Shown here: piece after piece, positions 1 through 8,789 of the stretch | Numbering within the stretch: position 1 is the stretch's first letter | Layout: every line of letters starts with the position of its first letter | DNA from: Methylomonas sp. LL1 | GTDB lineage: Bacteria > Pseudomonadota > Gammaproteobacteria > Methylococcales > Methylomonadaceae | NCBI RefSeq assembly: GCF_015711015.1 | Contig: NZ_CP064653.1 | Location: 2,046,001 to 2,110,000, forward strand | Reading direction: 5' to 3' | DNA: 64,000 bases | Notes under the pieces: generated by a model | What the model was told of the DNA's origin: nothing | Databases searched by the model: none | Seen by the model: only the letters and a program-made list of their open reading frames with translations | Made by a program: the position numbers and the translations under genes

Positions 1-1014
1 CGAATCCCCGCGCCGCTGCTGGTCATCATCTCCGGCATGGGCTTGGGCCACCTGTTCGACTTAAGACACTTCAGCCCCGATGCTTTGTTCAATCTGCCCA
101 ATACCATCAACATCGACGGCCCGTTTTTGGTATCGATACCCGATAGCCTGATGGCCAGCTTTTACTTTCCCGATTTTGCCCAAGTCGCCAGCCTGGCGTT
201 CTGGGAAAGCGTAATTTCAATCACCTTGATCGGCAGCCTGGAAACCCTGCTGTGTAGCGCCGCCGTTGACAAACTGGACCCGGAAAAACGCTATTCCGAT
301 CTGAACAAAGACTTGCAAGCCATCGGCATCGGCAACACCCTGGCCGGCATGGTCGGCGGCCTGCCGATGATAGTCGAGATCATCCGCAGTTCGGCCAATA
401 TCGAGTATGGCGCGCGCAGCGGCTGGTCGAATTTCTTTCACGGCGGCTTCTTGCTGTTATTCGTGCTCCTGTTTCCGCGCATTATCGACAACATTCCGCT
501 GGCCTCGCTTGCCGCGCTATTGGTCTATACCGGTTACCGATTGGCTTCCCCGCAGGCCTTTGCCAAGACCCTGGACCTGGGCCGGGAACAGTTGGCGATA
601 TTTGTCATCACTATCGTCAGCATCCTGGCCAGCAATCTGCTGGCCGGCGTCATGCTGGGTATCGTCGCCAAATTGCTGATTCACCTACTGCGCGGCGTTC
701 CGTTGAAAAATATCATCTCCATCTCCTACCGCCTGCAACGCACGCAAAACGACACCGTGCTGATCAAGGTCAGCGGCTCGGCCATTTTCTCCAACTTCAT
801 TGCATTGAAAAGCCAATTGGCAACCTTGAAACATGGCAAAACGGTAATATTTGATTTGAGCGACGTTTACCTGATTGACCACACGGTGATGGAATTCATC
901 GCCGACTATCGGGACGATTACATCGAACGCGGCGGCCGCTGCGAAATTAAAGGCCTCGGCCAGCACGAAGCTTACGCCGACCACGAATTAGCGGCTCGCA
1001 TCAACAAAGCGTAG
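1..1014 (+). CDS. SulP-family anion transporter, 3' part (5' end outside window)
   Basis: The frame is open from base 1, so the start lies upstream of the window; about 337 residues are visible. The first two thirds are hydrophobic helices of a SulP permease core, with the typical stretch SLETLLCSAAVDKLDP and several long membrane segments. The last ~100 residues form a STAS domain (beta strands around VIFDLSDVYLIDHTVMEFI). SulP proteins move sulfate, bicarbonate or other anions across the inner membrane; the substrate cannot be told from this fragment. The stop TAG is at 1012-1014. The 628 bases that follow hold no convincing gene, so it seems unlinked to the chemosensory genes downstream. 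Confidence 0.9.
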   Translation, partial: RIPAPLLVIISGMGLGHLFDLRHFSPDALFNLPNTINIDGPFLVSIPDSLMASFYFPDFAQVASLAFWESVISITLIGSLETLLCSAAVDKLDPEKRYSDLNKDLQAIGIGNTLAGMVGGLPMIVEIIRSSANIEYGARSGWSNFFHGGFLLLFVLLFPRIIDNIPLASLAALLVYTGYRLASPQAFAKTLDLGREQLAIFVITIVSILASNLLAGVMLGIVAKLLIHLLRGVPLKNIISISYRLQRTQNDTVLIKVSGSAIFSNFIALKSQLATLKHGKTVIFDLSDVYLIDHTVMEFIADYRDDYIERGGRCEIKGLGQHEAYADHELAARINKA

Positions 1015-1642
1015 GGTTTAGATGAATCCTGGCATCTTCCGCTAGCAATAACCGCCAGCTACCGCGATACCCCGTGGACGGGAAGAATCCAGTCCACGGA
1101 GACGCGAGCACAAGTAGTCCCCATGGCTTCCGACTTCCGGCTTTCAGCCAAACTCAACCAACATGGTTATCCCGGCTATCCGCATGGACTCGCCGATAAA
1201 AACGACATTTTACGGCCGTCCCAAGGTCAATATTGGCTTGTCGCGCGGGATTGATGCCTGGCCAAAAATATTCCTTGACCAACACCCATCCGCGAGTTAA
1301 AACCACACACGAAGTCACATTTTTAAGCATGGGGTGAAACAGCGACTAGACTGTTCCATGGAATAGCGAGCTCGTCCTATCCAGCGCCACTTTTCGGAAA
1401 CCCGACTGGCTCATTTCCCGGTTCCCGGCGACGCACTGAAAATCCTGCTTGCCTACCTTAGCTAAATCGATATAACCGGCCCGCAATCGTTTCTCCCGTC
1501 CTCGCCCCAAGCAGGGAAACCCCGTAAAGGCCATGAATGAGATCAAACACGTCCAGGTGGTGCCGTAGGTTCCGGAATTGATCAAGCTCACCGGCGCATT
1601 CGACACTTTGGTGATACCGGCTCGCAACGAGGAATAACCGCG
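1015..1642. other. Intergenic region, no gene recognised
   Basis: This stretch separates the SulP gene from cheA. Short open frames on the minus strand (for example 1346-1666) have no recognisable motif and run into the cheA start, so they were not called. It presumably holds the cheA promoter, but no clear -35/-10 pair was identified. Confidence 0.5.
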
Positions 1643-3808
1643 ATGAGTTTCGATAAAGACATGCAAGAAGCATTGACCACCTTCACCATCGAAAGCAGCG
1701 AATTACTGGTGGATATGGAAGCCGGTCTGATGGCGCTGGAAACTCTCGAGGATCCGGCGGAGACGATCAACGCCATCTTCCGCGCCGCGCATACCATCAA
1801 GGGCTCATCCGGCGTATTCGGACTCGACCACATCGTCCGTTTTACCCATGTCCTGGAAAGTGTGCTCGATAAGCTGCGTGACGGCAAACTGGGCATCTGT
1901 TCCGAATTGATTGCAGCCCTGTTGCCCTGTTGCGATCACCTCAATCTTTTGGTTCGAGAGATTGCCGACGGCCGGCTCGAAGAAAATCCGGAATACAGCG
2001 CAATAGGCCGGCAACTGTTGCAAGCGCTATTGCCTTATCTGGAACCCGTGGCGGCGGCCGAAACCCGTGTCAGCACCGTGCCGGATACTAGTGAACGCGT
2101 GCAAAACCTGGGCGGCAACAAGATCGAATCCGGTAACTGGCATCTGTTCCTGCAATTTCACCCGAACTGCCTCCGCGACGGCATGGACCCGCTATCGTTT
2201 ATCCGTTATCTGACCACCATTGGCGAAATCGTTCATCTGACCACCTTCAGCCACACCATGCCGGAGGCCGAGCAGATGGACGCGGAAAGCAACTATCTGG
2301 GTTTTGAGATCGTGCTGAAAAGCAATGCCGATAAAGCCACCATCGACGGCGCCTTCGACTTTGTCCGCGACGGCAGCCACATTCACATCTTGCCGCTGGA
2401 AAATCGCATCCCCTACTACGTCGAACTGATCGAGTCGTTAACGGAAGACAACGCCCAACTCGGCGAACTACTGATCAAAAGCGGCGTGATCACCCAACGC
2501 GAACTGGAAGACGGCCTTAAGGCCCAAACCGATCGGATCGAAGCCCAACAGCCATCTCAACGCATCGGCGAAATCCTGGTCGAGAAGCAAGTCGTACAAC
2601 AACCTATCGTCAGTGCCGCGCTGGAAAAGCAAAAACAGCTTAAGGATAACAAAGCCCGCGAAAACCAAAGCATCCGGGTCGACGCCGAACGCCTGGACAA
2701 ATTGATAGACCTGATCGGCGAACTGGTGATTTCCACCGCCGCCGCCAGCCTGCGCGGCATGAAAACCGGCGACGTCACCCTGCAGGAAGCCAATGCCAAC
2801 GTCATCAGTCTGGTCGAGGAAGTCAGGGACAGCGCGTTGCAACTGCGGATGGTGCCGATAGGCACCACCTTCAGCCGTTTCCAGCGCGTGGTACGCGATG
2901 TCAGCAAGGAGCTGGGCAAGGACATCAAGCTGGAGATCAGCGGCGCCGAAACCGAAGTCGATAAATCGGTGGTCGAAAAAATCGGCGATCCGTTGATGCA
3001 TCTGGTGCGCAACGCGATGGATCACGGCATCGAACGCGCCGAAGTCCGCGCCGAACGCGGCAAACCCGTGCAAGGCACCTTGCGGCTCAACGCTTATCAC
3101 AGTTCCGGTAACATCGTGATCGAAGTCGGCGACGACGGCGGCGGATTGGACCGCGATAAAATCATTGCCAAGGCGGTCGAACGCGAACTGATACCAGCGG
3201 GAGCAACCCTCAGCGACCAGGAAATTTACGCGCTGATCTTCGAACCCGGCTTCTCCACCGCCGACCAGGTGTCCAGCTTGTCTGGACGTGGGGTCGGCAT
3301 GGACGTGGTCAAACGCAACATCACCGAATTGCGCGGCATTATTCATGTCGACAGCCAGCCCGGCCAAGGCACCACGCTACGCATCCATCTGCCGCTGACG
3401 CTGGCGATCATCGACGGCTTTTTGGTCGGCGTCGGCGATACCTCGTATGTGATTCCGCTGGATAGAGTCGTGGAATGCGTGGAGCTGCCGGTCGACGACA
3501 ACCGAGACTATATGGAACTGCGCGGCGAAGTGCTGCCCTTCATCCGCTTGCGGCAATTATTTCATAAGTCAGGCCCTGTCTCGCGCCGGCAAAACATCAT
3601 CGTGGTTGAACATCTAGACCTTAAAGCCGGACTGGTGGTCGACAGGCTGATGGGCGAGTTGCAGACCGTGATCAAGCCGCTGGGCAAACTGTTCGGCCAT
3701 GTGCAGGGCTTGGGCGGCTCCACCATCCTCGGCAGCGGCGAAGTCGCGCTGATTATCGATGTCCCCACCATGCTGCGGCAACAGGCGCAAGGTTCGGTTA
3801 CCGGATAA
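1643..3808 (+). CDS. cheA: Chemotaxis histidine kinase CheA with MshEN-like insert
   Basis: Hybrid-type CheA of 721 residues; it autophosphorylates on its Hpt histidine and passes phosphate to response regulators. Residues 1-110 are the Hpt domain with His50 in AAHTIKGSSG. Residues ~165-250 form an unassigned P2-like region. At 272-295 and 307-330 lie two copies of an L-G-x-x-L...G...L...L..Q pattern like the MshEN cyclic-di-GMP-binding motif. The dimerisation helices start near 348 (LDKLIDLIGELV). The ATPase domain has HLVRNAMDHG (N box), GDDGGGLD and SGRGVGMDVV (G boxes). The C-terminal ~130 residues are a CheW-like domain. The ATG at 1643 follows a GGAATAA-type weak ribosome site. The gene leads an operon with the receptor and cheW. 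No cheY, cheB or cheR is nearby, so the output partner is encoded elsewhere. Confidence 0.92.
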   Translation: MSFDKDMQEALTTFTIESSELLVDMEAGLMALETLEDPAETINAIFRAAHTIKGSSGVFGLDHIVRFTHVLESVLDKLRDGKLGICSELIAALLPCCDHLNLLVREIADGRLEENPEYSAIGRQLLQALLPYLEPVAAAETRVSTVPDTSERVQNLGGNKIESGNWHLFLQFHPNCLRDGMDPLSFIRYLTTIGEIVHLTTFSHTMPEAEQMDAESNYLGFEIVLKSNADKATIDGAFDFVRDGSHIHILPLENRIPYYVELIESLTEDNAQLGELLIKSGVITQRELEDGLKAQTDRIEAQQPSQRIGEILVEKQVVQQPIVSAALEKQKQLKDNKARENQSIRVDAERLDKLIDLIGELVISTAAASLRGMKTGDVTLQEANANVISLVEEVRDSALQLRMVPIGTTFSRFQRVVRDVSKELGKDIKLEISGAETEVDKSVVEKIGDPLMHLVRNAMDHGIERAEVRAERGKPVQGTLRLNAYHSSGNIVIEVGDDGGGLDRDKIIAKAVERELIPAGATLSDQEIYALIFEPGFSTADQVSSLSGRGVGMDVVKRNITELRGIIHVDSQPGQGTTLRIHLPLTLAIIDGFLVGVGDTSYVIPLDRVVECVELPVDDNRDYMELRGEVLPFIRLRQLFHKSGPVSRRQNIIVVEHLDLKAGLVVDRLMGELQTVIKPLGKLFGHVQGLGGSTILGSGEVALIIDVPTMLRQQAQGSVTG

Positions 3809-3914
3809 CCAACATCGGGGCGGATTTGTCCGTCATTAGAATAATACAAGGCTGAAATATATGAGGTTAACCCGGCATTTGTCGGGCTTGTCAGTTATCT
3901 ACCGGGAGAACAAC

Positions 3915-6900
3915 ATGTTTAAGAATATGAAAATAGGAATGCGGCTCGGCTTGGGTTTTAGCATAGTGCTGCTGTTGATGGTGGTTTTGATTTATGAAGG
4001 CCTGAGCGGCATGGCGGCCCAGGACGCCAAGATGAATAAAATCGTTAACAATAACGATGTTAAAACGGCGTTGCTGAATACCATGTCCGATAGCATCCAT
4101 ATTGTCACCCGCCAAATTCGCAACATCATTTTGGTGACGAACGAAGCCGACATTCCATTGGAAAAGGAAAAACTGGATAAAGCGCGCGCAACCTACGACA
4201 AGGCCCGTGAAGAGCTGGAAAAATTTCCGGGCAGTGAAAAAGGCAAGGCATTACGCAAAGCCATCGATGACGCAGCCCTAGCGGGTCGAGATGTCAATAA
4301 CAAGGTCATAGAATTGGGCATGGCCAACAAAAATACCGAAGCCACCGATTTACTGCTGACCAAGGCCGGCCCGGCCGTGGCTAAATGGCAAGCGGCCCTG
4401 GAAGAGCACGTGCAGCATCAGCAAGAAAACAATGAAGAGGATGTCAAGGCAGCAGAGGAAGCTTATGGCGAGGCGCGAAATCTGATGTTAATGTTGGGTG
4501 GAATCGCCATATTGATGGGATTGGGGATTGCCTTCTGGGTAACCCGTTCCATCACCCAACCGTTGAGCCTGGCGATGGATACCGCCCAGAAAATGGCCGA
4601 TGGCGATCTGACATCCAATATTCAGGTCAACAGCAGCGATGAAACCGGCCAGTTGCTGACCGCGATGAGAAACATGGCACTGACGCTGCAAAATCTGCAG
4701 AAGGAACTGCAACGCCTGACCGGCGCCTCCAAGCAAGGCCATTTGTCAGAACGCGGCAAGCCGGAACAGTTCAAGGGCGCCTATGCCGAGGTGGTCGGTG
4801 GTGTCAACGATATGCTGGACGCGATTCTGCTGCCGATAGGCGAAGGCAACCGGATTCTGGCGCAAATCTCCAACGGCAAGATTGATGAGTTGATCGCTCA
4901 GACTTACCAGGGCGACCATGAAAAAATGAAACTGGCGGTCAACAATGTCGCAACCACACTGCAAGGCCTGCAAAAAGAACTGCAGCGTCTGACCGTGGCC
5001 TCCAGGGAAGGACAGCTTTCCGAACGCGGTAAGCCGGAACAATTCAAGGGTGCTTATGCCGAGGTCATAGTCGGTGTCAACGACATGCTGGATGCGATTT
5101 TGCTGCCTATCGGCGAAGGCAACCGGATTCTGAGCCTGATTTGCGGCGGCAATCTACGCCAGAAAGTCGACATCGCCTGCAAGGGCGATCACGACAAGAT
5201 GAAACAGGCCGTCAACGGCGTGCATGGCTGGCTGTCCGACCTGATCGCCTACGTCACCAAGCTGGCCAACGGCGACATGACGGCGGAAATGGCGAAAGCC
5301 TCCGGCGACGACCAAATCCACGAATGGCTAATGCTGCTGAAACGCAACATCCAGGCTTTGGTGACTGATGCCAATATGCTATCGAAAGCCGCCGTGGAAG
5401 GCCGTCTGGCCACCCGCGCCGATGCCACCAAGCACCAAGGCGACTTCCGTAAAATCGTCGAAGGCGTCAACGACACGCTGGATGCTGTTATCGGGCCGTT
5501 GAACGTGGCGGCCAATTACGTCGACAACATTTCCAAGGGCGCCATTCCCGCCATAATCACCGATACTTACAACGGTGATTTCAATATCTTGAAAAACAAT
5601 CTGAACACCTGTATCGATGCGGTCAACGCACTGGTGGCCGATGCCAACCTACTGTCCAAAGCCGCGATCGAAGGCCGCTTGGCGACTCGCGCCGATGCCA
5701 CCAAACATCAAGGCGACTTCAGGAAAATCGTCGAAGGCGTCAACGACACGCTGGATGCGGTGATCGGGCCGTTGAACGTGGCGGCCAATTACGTGGATAA
5801 TATTTCCAAGGGCAATATCCCCGCCAAAATCACCGACACCTACAACGGCGATTTCAATATCCTGAAAAACAACCTCAACACCTGTATCGATGCGGTCAAC
5901 GCGCTGGTGGCCGATGCCAATGTGCTGGCGAAAGCTGCGGTGGAAGGCCGCTTGGCCACCCGCGCCGATGCCACCCAGCATCAAGGCGATTTCAGGAAAA
6001 TCGTCGAAGGGGTTAATAATACACTGGATGCGGTAATTGGGCCGTTGAACGTGGCGGCCGATTATGTCGACAAGATTTCCAAGGGCAATATCCCCGCCAA
6101 AATCACCGACACCTATAACGGCGATTTCAATATCCTGAAAAACAACCTCAACACCTGTATCGATGCGGTCAACGCGCTGGTGGCCGATGCCAATGTGCTG
6201 GCGAAAGCGGCGGTGGAAGGCCGCTTGGCGACTCGCGCCGATGCCACCCAGCATCAGGGCGATTTCAGGAAAATCGTCGAAGGGGTTAACAATACTCTGG
6301 ATGCGGTAATCGGGCCGTTGAACGTGGCGGCCGATTATGTCGACAAGATTTCCAAGGGCAATATCCCCGCCAAAATCACCGACACCTACAACGGCGATTT
6401 CAATATCCTGAAAAACAACCTCAATACCTGTATCGATGCGGTCAACGCGCTGGTGGCCGATGCCAATGTGCTGGCGAAAGCGGCGGTGGAAGGCCGCCTG
6501 GCGACTCGCGCCGATGCCACCCAGCATCAAGGCGACTTCAAGAAAATCGTCGAAGGGGTTAACGGTACGCTTGATGCGGTGATCGGACCTCTGAACGTGG
6601 CGGCCGATTATGTGGATCGTATCGCCAAGGGCGACACGCCACCCAAGATTACCAACGCTTATAATGGCGACTTCAACGCCATCAAGAACAATCTGAATCT
6701 GGCGATCGACGCCATCAATCAGCAAGCGGCGACGGCCCAAGCCATCGCCGGGGGCGACTTGTCGGTCAAGGTCAACGTCCGTTCGGAAAACGACTTGGTC
6801 GCCAAGAGCCTTGAGCTGGTGCTGATCAACCTGAAAACCGTCATAGCCGATACCGATAACCTGATCAATGCCGCCGGGGAAGGCCGTCTGGATGTCCGCG

Positions 6901-7967
6901 CCGACGCCGCCAAACATCAAGGCGATTTCCGCAAACTGGTGCAAGGCATCAATCAAATCCTGGACGGCATCGTGCTGCCGGTCAGCGAAGCGGTTCAGGT
7001 GCTGACATTGGTCGAACAAGGCGATTTGACCCGCACCGTCAAGGGTAACTATAAAGGCCAGCTCGGCGACTTCAAGGACACCGTCAACAACACCGTCGCC
7101 AAACTGTCGGAAACCATCGCCAAGGTCATCAGCGCCGCCGATGAACTGGGCAATGCTTCCGAACAGATCAGTTCTACCTCGCAATCCTTGTCGCAAGCCT
7201 CCAGCGAACAGGCGGCCAGCGTCGAGGAAACCAGCGCCAGCATCGAGCAGATGGCGGCCAGTATCAATCAGAATACCGAAAATGCCAAAGTCACCGACGG
7301 CATGGCCGGCAAGGCCGCCAAGGAAGCGGCCGAAGGTGGCGTCGCCGTCAAGCAGACGGTTAGTGCCATGAAGGACATCGCCAACAAGATCGGCATCATC
7401 GACGACATCGCCTACCAAACCAACATGTTGGCGCTCAACGCCGCGATCGAGGCTGCGCGGGCCGGCGAACACGGCAAGGGCTTCGCGGTGGTGGCGGCGG
7501 AAGTGCGCAAACTGGCGGAACGCAGCCAGGTGGCGGCGCAGGAAATCGGCCAACTGGCGGAAACCAGCGTCAACACCGCCGAAAGTGCCGGCGAATTGCT
7601 GGATGCCATCGTGCCCAGTATCGCCAAAACTTCGGATCTGGTGCAGGAAATCGCCGCCGCTTCGCAGGAACAATCGGCCGGCGTCAGTCAGGTCAACACC
7701 GCGATGAACCAAATGAATCAGATCACCCAGCAAAATGCATCGGCCAGCGAAGAGCTTGCCTCCACCGCCGAGGAGATGACCGGCCAGGCCGAACAACTGC
7801 AAAGTCTGATGAGTTTTTTCAAGATCAACCAAGGCGAATCCAAAATCGTGCGCTCCGCGCCGAAAAGCGGCAGGAAGGCCGAAAAAACCAAGCAGGCCGC
7901 GCAAGCCCATCGCGGCGAGGACGCCCTCGAAGCCGGCCTCGATCTGAGCCATTTCGAACGTTTTTAG
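3915..7967 (+). CDS. Methyl-accepting chemotaxis protein with long HAMP-like repeat array
   Basis: A 1350-residue receptor, more than twice the usual ~550. The ATG at 3915 is preferred over an in-frame ATG at 3861 because GGGAGAA precedes it at good spacing and it places the first membrane helix at residues 11-28. Order: helix 1, periplasmic four-helix-bundle-like sensor (30-190), helix 2 (190-209), HAMP (210-265), then a very long cytoplasmic array with a 91-residue period, then the signalling hairpin. The tip ([19 protein letters not shown], then [20 protein letters not shown]) is canonical, so it should bind CheA and CheW. The two early units at ~275-460 are divergent; five later units are nearly identical (see repeat entry). 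There is no C-terminal CheR-tethering pentapeptide. Its ligand is unknown. Confidence 0.92.
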   Translation: MFKNMKIGMRLGLGFSIVLLLMVVLIYEGLSGMAAQDAKMNKIVNNNDVKTALLNTMSDSIHIVTRQIRNIILVTNEADIPLEKEKLDKARATYDKAREELEKFPGSEKGKALRKAIDDAALAGRDVNNKVIELGMANKNTEATDLLLTKAGPAVAKWQAALEEHVQHQQENNEEDVKAAEEAYGEARNLMLMLGGIAILMGLGIAFWVTRSITQPLSLAMDTAQKMADGDLTSNIQVNSSDETGQLLTAMRNMALTLQNLQKELQRLTGASKQGHLSERGKPEQFKGAYAEVVGGVNDMLDAILLPIGEGNRILAQISNGKIDELIAQTYQGDHEKMKLAVNNVATTLQGLQKELQRLTVASREGQLSERGKPEQFKGAYAEVIVGVNDMLDAILLPIGEGNRILSLICGGNLRQKVDIACKGDHDKMKQAVNGVHGWLSDLIAYVTKLANGDMTAEMAKASGDDQIHEWLMLLKRNIQALVTDANMLSKAAVEGRLATRADATKHQGDFRKIVEGVNDTLDAVIGPLNVAANYVDNISKGAIPAIITDTYNGDFNILKNNLNTCIDAVNALVADANLLSKAAIEGRLATRADATKHQGDFRKIVEGVNDTLDAVIGPLNVAANYVDNISKGNIPAKITDTYNGDFNILKNNLNTCIDAVNALVADANVLAKAAVEGRLATRADATQHQGDFRKIVEGVNNTLDAVIGPLNVAADYVDKISKGNIPAKITDTYNGDFNILKNNLNTCIDAVNALVADANVLAKAAVEGRLATRADATQHQGDFRKIVEGVNNTLDAVIGPLNVAADYVDKISKGNIPAKITDTYNGDFNILKNNLNTCIDAVNALVADANVLAKAAVEGRLATRADATQHQGDFKKIVEGVNGTLDAVIGPLNVAADYVDRIAKGDTPPKITNAYNGDFNAIKNNLNLAIDAINQQAATAQAIAGGDLSVKVNVRSENDLVAKSLELVLINLKTVIADTDNLINAAGEGRLDVRADAAKHQGDFRKLVQGINQILDGIVLPVSEAVQVLTLVEQGDLTRTVKGNYKGQLGDFKDTVNNTVAKLSETIAKVISAADELGNASEQISSTSQSLSQASSEQAASVEETSASIEQMAASINQNTENAKVTDGMAGKAAKEAAEGGVAVKQTVSAMKDIANKIGIIDDIAYQTNMLALNAAIEAARAGEHGKGFAVVAAEVRKLAERSQVAAQEIGQLAETSVNTAESAGELLDAIVPSIAKTSDLVQEIAAASQEQSAGVSQVNTAMNQMNQITQQNASASEELASTAEEMTGQAEQLQSLMSFFKINQGESKIVRSAPKSGRKAEKTKQAAQAHRGEDALEAGLDLSHFERF
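5358..6722 (+). repeat. Five tandem 273-bp coding repeats (91 residues each) in the receptor gene
   Basis: Copies begin at 5358, 5631, 5904, 6177 and 6450, exactly 273 bases apart. Each encodes a unit starting L-V-A/T-D-A-N and containing [35 protein letters not shown] and [15 protein letters not shown]. Copies 3 and 4 are almost identical at the DNA level; copies 1 and 5 have drifted. The period fits paired HAMP-like modules. Near identity suggests recent expansion or ongoing gene conversion. Confidence 0.93.
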
Positions 7968-7976
7968 GAGGACATC

Positions 7977-8546
7977 ATGGCAGCCATCGCAACAACCGAT
8001 CAATTGCCGGCGGTTCTGCCGGAAAGTTCGCTGGCCGGGGCCGGCCAGTACCTCACCTTCGTCCTGGGCGGCGAGGTCTATGCGCTGGGGATTTTGAACA
8101 TTAAGGAAATCATCGATTACGGCAACCTGACCGAAGTGCCGATGATGCCGGCCTTCGTGCGCGGCGTCATCAACCTGCGCGGCAGCGTGGTGCCGGTGGT
8201 GGATTTGTCGGCGCGCTTCGGCAAGGGTAGCACCCAGATTGCCAAGCGCACCGGTATCGTCATCGTCGAAACAGGTGTTCAATCCGACGACAACCAACAG
8301 GACATCGGCATCATCGTCGATGCGGTGAATGAAGTGATCGACATCGGCCAACAAGACATCGAACCGCCGCCCAGTTTCGGCACCGGCATCCGGCCCGAAT
8401 TCATCAACGGCATGGCCAAACGCAACGGCCGCTTCATCATCCTGCTCAACGTCAACCGGGTGTTGTCGGTCGAGGAAATGGCCGATCTCAGCAAAGCCGC
8501 TTCCGATACCAGTCGCGCGCCGGCATTGGAGCATAGCGGCGAGTGA
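7977..8546 (+). CDS. cheW: Chemotaxis coupling protein CheW
   Basis: A 189-residue CheW adaptor, which links receptors to CheA at the inner face of the membrane. The core begins near residue 25 (YLTFVLGGEVYALGI) and includes the hallmark PAFVRGVINLRGSVVPVVDL. The start is preceded by AGGAGG (TTTTTAGGAGGACATC), only 9 bases after the receptor stop, so the genes are co-transcribed and probably co-translated efficiently. The N-terminal ~22 residues and C-terminal ~20 residues are extensions beyond the usual ~150-residue domain. Confidence 0.95.
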   Translation: MAAIATTDQLPAVLPESSLAGAGQYLTFVLGGEVYALGILNIKEIIDYGNLTEVPMMPAFVRGVINLRGSVVPVVDLSARFGKGSTQIAKRTGIVIVETGVQSDDNQQDIGIIVDAVNEVIDIGQQDIEPPPSFGTGIRPEFINGMAKRNGRFIILLNVNRVLSVEEMADLSKAASDTSRAPALEHSGE

Positions 8547-8614
8547 TTCCACATTGCCCAAGATTGTAAAAGCGGACAACAGTCGGATACTAAACGCAGG
8601 CCGCGCTTCAAAAT

Positions 8615-8640
8615 CATTCCGCTCGAATTCGAGCGGAATG
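8615..8640. repeat. Perfect 26-bp palindrome after cheW
   Basis: The half-site is CATTCCGCTCGAA followed by its exact reverse complement. As RNA it folds into an 11-bp stem with an AATT loop. It lies 69 bases after the cheW stop and directly at the broken end of the CsbD remnant. There is no strong T run on either side, so it may be a weak terminator, a protein site or a scar of an old rearrangement. Confidence 0.75.
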
Positions 8641-8645
8641 CATAA

Positions 8646-8708
8646 CCCTTTTAGAGCGCCGGCGGTTTCCTTAACTTTACCTTTGGCTTCTTCGATTCGA
8701 TCTTCCAT
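8646..8708 (-). pseudogene. Truncated CsbD-family stress protein remnant
   Basis: Reading the minus strand from ATG at 8708 gives MEDRIEEAKGKVKETAGALK, which matches the start of CsbD-like general stress proteins (consensus near E-G-R-x-x-E-A-K-G-K-x-K-E-x-A-G). Homology stops after ~21 residues, where the 26-bp palindrome begins; the rest of a normal ~65-residue CsbD is missing. The frame stays open into unrelated sequence antisense to cheW. Called a 5' remnant of a broken gene. Confidence 0.55.
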
Positions 8709-8789
8709 TTTTGAAAAACCAAGCCGTTGCAAACAGGCGGCTTGGTCAAAACTACGTCACATCTAAGCACTCGACGGAGGCTAAACCGG

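Noticed and set aside
1346-1666. A 106-codon minus-strand frame upstream of cheA
   Set aside because: It overlaps the cheA start and its composition does not look like a protein; no ribosome site.
2468-3367. A 299-codon open frame antisense to cheA
   Set aside because: No motif on this strand, while the plus strand encodes conserved CheA boxes throughout.
3861-3914. Upstream start for the chemoreceptor at 3861
   Set aside because: The ATG at 3915 has the better ribosome site and gives a normal N-terminal membrane helix.
5358-6722. CRISPR-like array
   Set aside because: The repeats are long, contiguous and in frame inside a receptor gene, without spacers.
5649-8732. A 1027-codon open frame antisense to the receptor and cheW genes
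   Set aside because: It is the mirror of a repetitive, codon-biased gene; its repeats only reflect the 273-bp array. Only its first ~21 codons (CsbD-like) are meaningful.
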